From positions 62,001-126,000 of the forward strand of contig NZ_SJSM01000003.1 in the NCBI RefSeq assembly GCF_004331685.1: a stretch of 64,000 nucleotides of DNA. Reading direction: 5' to 3'. Below, piece by piece: positions 9,331-16,466 of the stretch (positions are counted from its first letter, which is position 1; each line of letters begins with the position of its first letter). The notes beneath the pieces were generated by a model. The model was not told where the DNA came from. It saw only the letters and a list, made by a program, of their open reading frames with translations, and did no database searches. The stretch is from Pedobacter hiemivivus (lineage in GTDB: Bacteria > Bacteroidota > Bacteroidia > Sphingobacteriales > Sphingobacteriaceae). The position numbers and the translations under genes were made by a program.

Positions 9331-9465
9331 TATAATTATTTTTTTGCTGTGCCTTTAGTTTATTGATGAGATGTCTATAAAAGCTTAATTTCAGTCGGTT
9401 GTTTTGGAGCAAAGGTCTCTTTATTTTGTATTCATAGAATATCTTTGTTTTTTATGTCAGAATAT

Positions 9466-9528
9466 CATTGACGTAATGACGGTGCTCATTCGCGTAGTGT
9501 AACGGGGCATTCACGTAGTATTGAGTTT
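9466..9528 (+). promoter_or_regulatory. Three 21-nt direct repeats, candidate operator
   Basis: Three units start at 9466, 9487 and 9508, exactly 21 nt apart. Their first 12-13 bases read CATTGACGTAATG, CATTCGCGTAGTG and CATTCACGTAGTA; the rest of each unit is not conserved. A spacing of two helical turns suggests cooperative binding on one face of the DNA, as for LytTR-type regulators. The array lies 40-105 nt upstream of the cytolysin-like gene. It is directly visible; the regulator is inferred. Confidence 0.6.
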
Positions 9529-9569
9529 TATTTCGTTATATATTTTCATTTTTAGAAAAAAATAAAAAT

Positions 9570-11090
9570 ATGAATAAAATATTATCGCTTTCATTAGCTT
9601 TACTTTGCCTTCTTTATTCCTGCAAGAAGGAGGAAAGCCAACAAAACATCAATTCTGAAAACAGAATAACGAACGAGAATAATCAATTTAGTAATCTCAA
9701 CGAACCGCTCTTTTCAATCTCCACTAAAATTGGAAAAAGAATGTCCGTGGCAACGACCAACAATGGTTCCGGATGTGTATCCACTTTGCATACGCAGTCT
9801 CAAACATTTGACAAATTAAGTGTATTAGATCCTACTTCTGACATACTTTATGTGGGATCTCTTTTGGATGGTAATAGTATTCAAACAGGGCAATACATTC
9901 CAGTTTTTCTTCCTTCAGATTATATTCGGAAGCCTGTCACATTCTCCGTTTCAATTCAAGGGGCTACTGGACCTATTTCTAAAACGATCACTCCCCAGCT
10001 CAGCTCTTTTAGAGAAGCTATGCAAGAAATTACCAATTCTCCAATAGTTGGGGAACAGCCAGCTAGTTTTACCTTTCAAGTAACCCAAATAAGGTCTAAG
10101 AAAGAGATCGAAATGATTGCTGGAGCAAATCTAAATATTGGATCTTTTTTTACCTCTATTGCTAATTATAATGAAAACAATGTTAACAACAAAAATTACT
10201 ATCTGTTAAAGATTTATCAGAAGTTTTTTACTGCTGATATAGACATTCCTCAGGATGGAAATCTCTTCAATAAGCCTATCGATTATGATTCCGGTATAGC
10301 TCCGGTTTATGTATCCAGTATAGATTACGGAAGAAGTGCTTATCTTTTAGTAGAAAGCTCTTATGACTCTACTCGCGTTAAAAAAGCATTAAAAGTTACT
10401 TTTAATGCTTGGGGTGCTAATGGAGGAGGTAACATAGAACAGGAGGAGAAGGATGTAACGGAAGAAATGACAATTAGTGGAACAGCAATTGGAGGTTCAT
10501 CTACTTTGGCTGCAGAGACCATTAGTGGTTTACAAGCATTTCATGATTACGTTGTTAAGAGTGGTAATTTAACGACTAATTCGCGAGGTGCTATTATAGC
10601 CTATAGATTGAGAAATGCAAAAAATCATGGTATTTATAATACCCTTATCAATGGGGATTACTATACTAGTGATTGTTCTGGTGCTAAGCGATTATTGTAT
10701 AATTTTTACTCCACGCAGTTTGGACATATATATACAATCAATAGTAACTTTATGGAAGGACGTCCGGGTTGGAGACGCATAACAAATGATCCGATTTATG
10801 TTTATGGGACTCAGGTTGCAGGATCGGTTCCTGTATATATTATGCAACATAAGACCAAAGCTATATATTGTCTAACGACCAACAACACCATTGGGCTTGA
10901 TCAGTGGGCATCCACTGGGCAGCCTGATTTTTATGCGTACAACGTGCCAGGTGATTTTAGAGTTCCTATTCACCAATTCTTTCATCCTCAGGTTACTTAC
11001 GGATACTTTTATGATATGACGTATAATCCTCTTGCAAATGGATGGATTGAAAATGGCATAAAGTTTTATGCTTTTAATTCTCCCAATTAA
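9570..11090 (+). CDS. Cholesterol-dependent-cytolysin-like lipoprotein with a DUF5648-like C-terminus
   Basis: The protein has 506 residues. Residues 1-18 form a lipoprotein signal with Cys18 in LLYSC. Residues about 78-350 resemble the thiol-activated cytolysin core (PF01289): KLSVLDPTSDILYVGSLLDG, then PVYVSSIDYGRSAYLLVESS near 244, ISGTAIGGSS near 300 and GAIIAYRLRNAKNHGIYN near 340. The tryptophan-rich undecapeptide and cholesterol-binding domain 4 of classical cytolysins are absent. Residues about 370-506 instead look like DUF5648 beta repeats (HIYTINSNF, GWIENGIKFYAF). Pore formation and a new target-binding mode are inferences. The gene stands alone, with a repeat array upstream and a strong terminator downstream. 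Confidence 0.72.
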   Translation: MNKILSLSLALLCLLYSCKKEESQQNINSENRITNENNQFSNLNEPLFSISTKIGKRMSVATTNNGSGCVSTLHTQSQTFDKLSVLDPTSDILYVGSLLDGNSIQTGQYIPVFLPSDYIRKPVTFSVSIQGATGPISKTITPQLSSFREAMQEITNSPIVGEQPASFTFQVTQIRSKKEIEMIAGANLNIGSFFTSIANYNENNVNNKNYYLLKIYQKFFTADIDIPQDGNLFNKPIDYDSGIAPVYVSSIDYGRSAYLLVESSYDSTRVKKALKVTFNAWGANGGGNIEQEEKDVTEEMTISGTAIGGSSTLAAETISGLQAFHDYVVKSGNLTTNSRGAIIAYRLRNAKNHGIYNTLINGDYYTSDCSGAKRLLYNFYSTQFGHIYTINSNFMEGRPGWRRITNDPIYVYGTQVAGSVPVYIMQHKTKAIYCLTTNNTIGLDQWASTGQPDFYAYNVPGDFRVPIHQFFHPQVTYGYFYDMTYNPLANGWIENGIKFYAFNSPN

Positions 11091-11104
11091 TATTTTGAAT
11101 TGAT

Positions 11105-11160
11105 AGAATAATAGATAATCGGGACGCTAATTTAGATACCCGATTATCTGTTATTCTATT
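11105..11160 (+). terminator. Terminator of the cytolysin-like gene
   Basis: Two 19-nt arms (11105-11123 and 11139-11157) pair with a single mismatch around a 15-nt loop, starting 15 nt after the stop codon. The T-run is weak (ATTTATT), but the hairpin is long and well placed. Confidence 0.75.
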
Positions 11161-11280
11161 TATTCAAATTCATCTTGAACCTGCCATAGGCTGTAGATCG
11201 GAGTATCCAATGGGTCTCAAAATGGTGTAATGCCAAGAACTTTATTTCTTCAAACGGACGGTAATTTAGTATTGTTAGCC

Positions 11281-11735
11281 ATGCTCAAGATTAAAAATAT
11301 CCTTAAAAAGAAGCTAAAAACGTCCATCCATATGGTTGGTTTGGATACTTCAATAGTTGGAATGAAGCAAAAAGGCGTGCTTCGGGATATGAAGCTGGCA
11401 ACATCGTTGGGAAAGCAAAGCATTATTATTAGAAGTCAAGAATAATGAAGCTGTGTACAGCCAGGATTCTATTGTTATTTGATCAAATAGAGTGTCCCTA
11501 TGGCATTATTTCTTCGCTGTTGTATATAATAGGTTGGTCGAAAATAGGAATAGATTAAATGCGATTGATTTTGGTGGGTCGATTGTTGAACGAGCCTAAA
11601 AGCATTTTTCCGATCATGTTTTGAACTTTTATTATACCATAGACGACAACAGCAATAGGCCAGCAGTTTATTGGATATGATAAGGGTTTTTTGTTCGAAA
11701 AAAAGAAATGATTATCGTTTAGCGACTTTTTGGTC
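11281..11735 (+). pseudogene. Decayed TIGR04325-type methyltransferase gene
   Basis: Fragments of one protein can be read in order through changing frames: MLKIKNILKKKLKT, then PYGWFGYFNSWNEAKRRASG, LLEVKNNEAVYSQDSIVI, LFDQIECPYGIISSLLYI, LNAIDFGGSIVERA, a stop, and NFYYTIDD. The order and motifs match putative methyltransferases of the TIGR04325 (LIC12133) family, normally about 260-280 residues and found in polysaccharide loci. At least four frame changes and an in-frame stop rule out function. It lies directly upstream of the FkbM methyltransferase gene and so looks like a dead former member of the glycan locus. Ends are approximate. Confidence 0.7.
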
Positions 11736-11860
11736 AATATATAGAAGGTCCTGTTGAAGGTATCTAGAGCCGGGCTTTCACAGCCAGTTATTTTTTAAAT
11801 ACATGTGTTCACCTTTTAAAACGTTATAATTTATTACCTTTAGGGACATTATTATAATAC

Positions 11861-12544
11861 ATGGGACTTCGTACATTACTAGGCTTAAAGAAAGCTAAAC
11901 CAATTTCATATCTAAATTTGTCATATTCACAAGAAGGTGAAGATGGAATCTTATCCCGGGTTTTTGGAAATCGACAGGATGGTTTTTTTGTTGACGTAGG
12001 TGCCCATCATCCAATAAGATTCTCTAATACCTATAAGTTCTATGAAAACGGCTGGAGGGGTATAAACATCGATGCCTGTCCGGGGAGTATGGAGCCGTTT
12101 AATCGTATTAGGCCTCTTGATATTAACCTTGAAATCCCCGTATCTAATCTTAAGGAGAAGATGCCATTTTATGTGTTCAATGAAACTGCTTTGAATACTT
12201 TCTCATTGGAACTTGCTAATGAATATCAAAAAAAAGATTCTTATTGGATTGATAAGACGGTTGTAATGGAAACAAGTACATTGGCTTCTATTTTGGATGA
12301 TCACTTGCCAGCAAATCAAGAAATTGATTTTTTATCAATTGATGCCGAAGGGTTTGATTTCCAGATTTTAATCTCAAACAATTGGACTAAGTATAAGCCT
12401 AAGGTCGTTTTAATAGAGTGTGATTTATCTATTGCTGAGTTTATGGATTCTGATTTATATAGGTTTATGGAAAAGGAGCAATATGAATTTTTCGCTAAAA
12501 CCGTTAAAACAGTGTTTTTTAAGCATGAAAGCTTAATTATTTAA
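11861..12544 (+). CDS. FkbM family SAM-dependent methyltransferase
   Basis: The protein has 227 residues. A SAM-binding motif appears as FFVDVGAHHP near residue 46, and IDFLSIDAEGFDFQIL near 155 is the typical second conserved block of FkbM methyltransferases, which usually O-methylate sugars or polyketides. There is no signal peptide, so it acts in the cytoplasm. It is the first gene of the glycan locus on the plus strand, followed by a GT2-like gene and a second FkbM gene. That context points to methylation of a glycan, probably as capping or decoration. The specific acceptor cannot be read from sequence. Confidence 0.88.
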   Translation: MGLRTLLGLKKAKPISYLNLSYSQEGEDGILSRVFGNRQDGFFVDVGAHHPIRFSNTYKFYENGWRGINIDACPGSMEPFNRIRPLDINLEIPVSNLKEKMPFYVFNETALNTFSLELANEYQKKDSYWIDKTVVMETSTLASILDDHLPANQEIDFLSIDAEGFDFQILISNNWTKYKPKVVLIECDLSIAEFMDSDLYRFMEKEQYEFFAKTVKTVFFKHESLII

Positions 12545-12580
12545 AATGATGAGGCTTTCACGTAGGTTTGGGGACTTTAA

Positions 12581-12588
12581 TATCTTTG
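12581..12588 (+). promoter_or_regulatory. -7 box before the GT2-like gene
   Basis: TATCTTTG matches the -7 consensus 16 nt before the ATG at 12605, predicting a leader of about 10 nt. A weak similarity to the 9466 repeats (TTTCACGTAGG) lies about 30 nt upstream. Confidence 0.5.
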
Positions 12589-12604
12589 GAATTTTATAAT
12601 TAGT

Positions 12605-13519
12605 ATGATAAAATACAATCGAGAAGATGCAGTTCTATTCTTAGTTTTTAATAGAGCTGATACTACTTCAAAAGTATTTCAGGCAATAAAGGAAGCTGAA
12701 CCGAAAAGGTTATATGTTGCTGCTGATGGGCCACGTAATGTAGACGAATTTCAGAAGTGTAAACTTGTTAGAGAGATAGCCACAAATGTAACTTGGGACT
12801 GTGAACTGAAGGTTCTTTTTCAAGAGGAGAATTTGGGTTGTAGGGTTGCTGTGAGCAACGCAATTAACTGGTTTTTTGAAGCGGAAGAACAAGGGATTAT
12901 TTTAGAAGATGATTGTCTGCCCTCTTCAAGTTTCTTTGGATTTTGCTCAAGTTTATTGGAGAAATATAAAGATGACGATAGAATTGGCCATATTAGTGGA
13001 GCAAACTTCCAAAACGGAATAAAAAGGGGTGAAAGTAGCTATTACTTTTCCAGACTTCCACACATTTGGGGTTGGGCAAGTTGGCGAAGAGCATGGAATA
13101 ACTATGATGTTAACATGAGTTCTTTTGCTAGTTTTAAAGAGTCCGATTTAGAAAATTTGGCAAGCCATGCGCCTTATAAAGAAACTTGGTACAAGAATTT
13201 ACACGATACTTATCATGGTAAAATTGATACTTGGGATTACCAATACTCTTACTTTACCATTATCCATAATTACTTAAGTATCGCGCCTAATCAGAATTTC
13301 ATTAAGAATATTGGCTTTGGAGCGGATGCGACACATACAATAGGTGATCATGAGTTTGCTAATTTGGAGACTGTAGAAATAGATTCAATCGTACATCCAT
13401 ATTTCTTTATACCAAACGTGGAGGCAGATCTCTACACACAACAAAGGCAGGAATATGAGCCTCCAATAAAGCAGAAAAATGTTTTTTCGAGGACTTGGAA
13501 AAAAATAAAAGGTAAATAG
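12605..13519 (+). CDS. GT2-like nucleotide-diphospho-sugar transferase
   Basis: The protein has 304 residues and starts with a Rossmann-like GT-A segment (AVLFLVFNRADTTSKVF). Further on it has EQGIILEDDCLPSSSFF near residue 97, whose EDD supplies the metal-binding acidic cluster. LPHIWGWASWRRAWN near 150 is typical of proteins once labelled hemolytic protein HlpA, now treated as GT-A glycosyltransferases. It lies between the two FkbM methyltransferase genes in the glycan locus. A sugar transfer to a growing glycan is inferred; donor and linkage are unknown. Confidence 0.8.
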   Translation: MIKYNREDAVLFLVFNRADTTSKVFQAIKEAEPKRLYVAADGPRNVDEFQKCKLVREIATNVTWDCELKVLFQEENLGCRVAVSNAINWFFEAEEQGIILEDDCLPSSSFFGFCSSLLEKYKDDDRIGHISGANFQNGIKRGESSYYFSRLPHIWGWASWRRAWNNYDVNMSSFASFKESDLENLASHAPYKETWYKNLHDTYHGKIDTWDYQYSYFTIIHNYLSIAPNQNFIKNIGFGADATHTIGDHEFANLETVEIDSIVHPYFFIPNVEADLYTQQRQEYEPPIKQKNVFSRTWKKIKGK

Positions 13520-13631
13520 GAACGATGGTTGCGTAGGCTGGTTAGATTATATATATTCGTTGAGATTTGCTCCTGAGCTTCCTGTTCAATGAGCTTAGGT
13601 AGATCATAGATTGCAGAACATCAAAACTTAA

Positions 13632-14492
13632 ATGGGATTACGAAGATTATTTAGAAAAAAGAAAATACAACCGAAGGAAAAACAGGTTAAAGTTGGTAAT
13701 TACAGTTTATTGTCAAACTATGAGCATCCGATCGAAGAATATTTAACTCAGTTTAAATATTATTCAAGAAATTTATCAAGAATAGCTAAGTATTTAGAAC
13801 ATAAATATCCGAATTATTCAATCATTGATGTGGGCGCAAATATTGGGGACACTATAGCTCTTTTTAGAAGTGAAGGAGTAGACCAATTGATTCATTCTAT
13901 TGAAGGAGACCCAGTTTATATAGCGCTGTTAGCCCAGAATCTACCCTTGTTTAAAGGAGTTGAGGTTCACGAGACATTTTTAGGTGAAGAATCGAAGGAA
14001 GAAAGTATTGTTATTGATAATACAAGGGGAACAGCGAACATAAGTACTGGTTCTGGACAAACAACAGCGGTTGTTAAGCTGGACGATCTTGTAGCTAAAA
14101 ATAAAATCGAAAACATCAAGTTATTGAAAACAGATACAGACGGATTTGATTTTAAGATTTTAAGAGGTTCATTTAATACAATTAAAAGAGATAAACCAGT
14201 TCTATTTTTTGAATATGATGCGGATTATCTTACACTACAAAAAGACGATGGGTTAACGATCTTTGAGAATTTTAAGGATCTGGGATATAATAAGGCTCTT
14301 TACTATGACAATTTTGGTAAGTTTTTGTTGTCGACTGAAATAAGCAATACCCTTTTACTTGCACAGCTTTATGCTTACATAAACAGAAAATCAGATTGTG
14401 CTTTCCCATATTATGATGTTTGTTTATTCCATCGGGATGATGATGATCTAGCTGATTTCTGTGTTGAAAGAGAAATGGAATTTTTTAAGTAA
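13632..14492 (+). CDS. FkbM family SAM-dependent methyltransferase
   Basis: The protein has 286 residues, with the SAM-binding block SIIDVGANIGDTIALF near residue 63 and NIKLLKTDTDGFDFKILRG near 165, both standard for FkbM methyltransferases. It resembles the first FkbM protein of the locus only in these blocks, so it is unlikely to be a recent duplicate. The N-terminus is basic and lacks a signal. The stop lies 11 nt from the stop of the convergent GT4 gene, leaving no room for a terminator. It probably methylates another position of the same glycan. Confidence 0.88.
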   Translation: MGLRRLFRKKKIQPKEKQVKVGNYSLLSNYEHPIEEYLTQFKYYSRNLSRIAKYLEHKYPNYSIIDVGANIGDTIALFRSEGVDQLIHSIEGDPVYIALLAQNLPLFKGVEVHETFLGEESKEESIVIDNTRGTANISTGSGQTTAVVKLDDLVAKNKIENIKLLKTDTDGFDFKILRGSFNTIKRDKPVLFFEYDADYLTLQKDDGLTIFENFKDLGYNKALYYDNFGKFLLSTEISNTLLLAQLYAYINRKSDCAFPYYDVCLFHRDDDDLADFCVEREMEFFK

Positions 14493-14503
14493 TATTTTTG
14501 GTG

Positions 14504-15595
14504 TTAACTTATGGACAGATAAAGGTCTATTGTCTTCCTTACGCAGTTTTCAATTGGATATTCAAGTGTTTTTTTGTTCCCGGCAGCTATCATTTCTTTT
14601 CTGAGCGGAAGGTTTTCTATTAAGGATTCAATTTTTTCTTCCAATGATTTAGGGGACTGGCTATCGAAGTAAACTGCCGCATCTCCTGCGATTTCAGGGA
14701 AGCAACTACAATTGCTCAAGATTACAGGGCAATTGTTCTTAAAAGCTTCCAAAATTGGCAGACCGAATCCTTCATATAAGGATGGATAGATAAAACAGAT
14801 GGCGTTCTTGTAAAGGGTATTTAATTGCTCATCGGTAACGGATATTTGGATTGTTTTATCCAGAATATCATTCCGTAGTAGAAATTCGGAATCTCCATAA
14901 GTTAAGGCTCCGCCCCCTGCAAGAATTAACTTTATGTCAGGGAACTTTGTCAAAAGGGATTTATAGGCCAGAGCTACTGTATGAAAGTTTTTATAGGACC
15001 ATCTTGAACCAACAAATAAAATGTAATTTTCAGGTAAGTGCTTTATCGATGCATACGCTGAAGGAGTAAGATCAATCCCATGATAAACGACCTCAATTTT
15101 ATCTTCTTTAATCTTGCTATATTTTATGATATCCATTTTTGTATTTTCAGAAATGGCAATGATTTTATCAGCCTTCTCCATCAATAGTCTCTTATAATAT
15201 GGTAAAGGATCTCCCGAATTAAAGAATTGCGGCAATGCTTCATATGTCATATCATGAACAGTTATGACTAATGGGTTTTTTAAATACTTTAAAAAATAGG
15301 GATCAAAATATGTGGGATGAAAGATCGAGAAATCATTTTTCTTTAGTAAATACTTGCAGTATGAATTATTGCGCTTTACAAGCTCGTGTTGTGTTTTAAA
15401 AAGTGTTTTAAAAAGTGCTTTATTAAGCGGTTGCTCTTCGTCCCTGATATAGTAATTATTTGACTTAAGTACACCTAATTTATATTCGATATCTGAGGTG
15501 TTTTTTATACCATCCATCAGGTATTTAAAGTACCTGGATATGCCTCCATAAGTTTGTTCACTGAAAATTTGATGATCGTAGAATATTTTGAGCAT
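14504..15595 (-). CDS. Glycosyltransferase family 4
   Basis: The 363-residue GT-B enzyme has an N-terminal acceptor domain (FSEQTYGGISRYFKYLMDG) and a C-terminal donor domain. The donor domain has ILFVGSRWSYKNF near residue 190 and FIYPSLYEGFGLPILEAF near 260, the E-x7-E region of GT4 enzymes. This family makes retaining sugar linkages using nucleotide-sugar donors in the cytoplasm. It is the promoter-distal gene of the long minus-strand glycan operon and is separated by 10 nt from the GT2 gene upstream. Confidence 0.92.
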   Translation of the reverse strand: MLKIFYDHQIFSEQTYGGISRYFKYLMDGIKNTSDIEYKLGVLKSNNYYIRDEEQPLNKALFKTLFKTQHELVKRNNSYCKYLLKKNDFSIFHPTYFDPYFLKYLKNPLVITVHDMTYEALPQFFNSGDPLPYYKRLLMEKADKIIAISENTKMDIIKYSKIKEDKIEVVYHGIDLTPSAYASIKHLPENYILFVGSRWSYKNFHTVALAYKSLLTKFPDIKLILAGGGALTYGDSEFLLRNDILDKTIQISVTDEQLNTLYKNAICFIYPSLYEGFGLPILEAFKNNCPVILSNCSCFPEIAGDAAVYFDSQSPKSLEEKIESLIENLPLRKEMIAAGNKKTLEYPIENCVRKTIDLYLSIS

Positions 15596-15605
15596 AGTTG
15601 ATGAT

Positions 15606-16466
15606 TTAGATTGTTCTCTTAAATTTTGGTAGAAAGAGTAGAATGGTGTTAATGCAGGCCTTTAGTACTTTGTACGCAATTGGATACTGTTTTATAAATA
15701 GGAACTGTTTCATCTTTTTTTGTTGCAGTTCTAAAAGTAGGGGGGCATCTTCAATGAATACAGGGAAATATTTTTCAAGAGTCGCTTCCCGTTCTTTATA
15801 CATCATTTTATGATTGTCTGTATTAGAGGATATCCCTGTTGCATCATAATTGGTCACCACAAAGTTTAAGTGCTTATAAGGAACGTTTTCTTTACAAATA
15901 GTATATGCAAAGAATTCCCAATCGGAAACAATTTTATAATCTTCATTGTAATAAAAAAACTGTTCAAAAAGGGACTTTTTTATGAAACTAGCTTGATGAG
16001 ATAGGTTCTGTTCATAAAAAAAGCCGAAAGTTAGATGCTCGGGAAATGTTCTTTTAGTTTGTCTGGTAATTTCATCGTAAATGATATCCCCATAATATAT
16101 GGCATATTTACCATCTATTTCCTGATTTACCTTTTCAAGAACCTCATCATTATACAGGCAATCGCCACTGTTCAGGAAAAGTAAATAATTACCTGTTGCG
16201 ATTCGGATGCCTTTGTTCATGGCGTGATAAATACCCTTATCGGGTTCTCCAGACCAATAGGTAAACAGAGCAGCATTTTCCTTTAATAACTCTTTGCTCC
16301 CATCAGTGCTGTTGCCATCAATAACTATAAATTCAAAATCTTTAAAAGACTGGTTTGTAACACTCTTTATAGTCTTTTCTAAACCGGTTTTGTCGTTGTA
16401 GTTGACTGTAATTATCGATATTTTGTAGTTCGTCATAGGTCCTTTTGCTTTTTTGACTAAAGGCAT
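15606..16466 (-). CDS. Glycosyltransferase family 2
   Basis: The protein has 286 residues with the GT2 start ISIITVNYNDKTGLEKTI, IVIDGNSTDGS near residue 48 and an acidic motif in LLFLNSGDCLYN near 95. Its ATG overlaps the stop of the upstream gene in TAATG, suggesting translational coupling. An in-frame ATG ten codons later would give a more usual GT2 N-terminus (MTNYKISIITV) and is an alternative start. The enzyme probably adds one sugar to the locus glycan. Confidence 0.9.
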   Translation of the reverse strand: MPLVKKAKGPMTNYKISIITVNYNDKTGLEKTIKSVTNQSFKDFEFIVIDGNSTDGSKELLKENAALFTYWSGEPDKGIYHAMNKGIRIATGNYLLFLNSGDCLYNDEVLEKVNQEIDGKYAIYYGDIIYDEITRQTKRTFPEHLTFGFFYEQNLSHQASFIKKSLFEQFFYYNEDYKIVSDWEFFAYTICKENVPYKHLNFVVTNYDATGISSNTDNHKMMYKEREATLEKYFPVFIEDAPLLLELQQKKMKQFLFIKQYPIAYKVLKACINTILLFLPKFKRTI

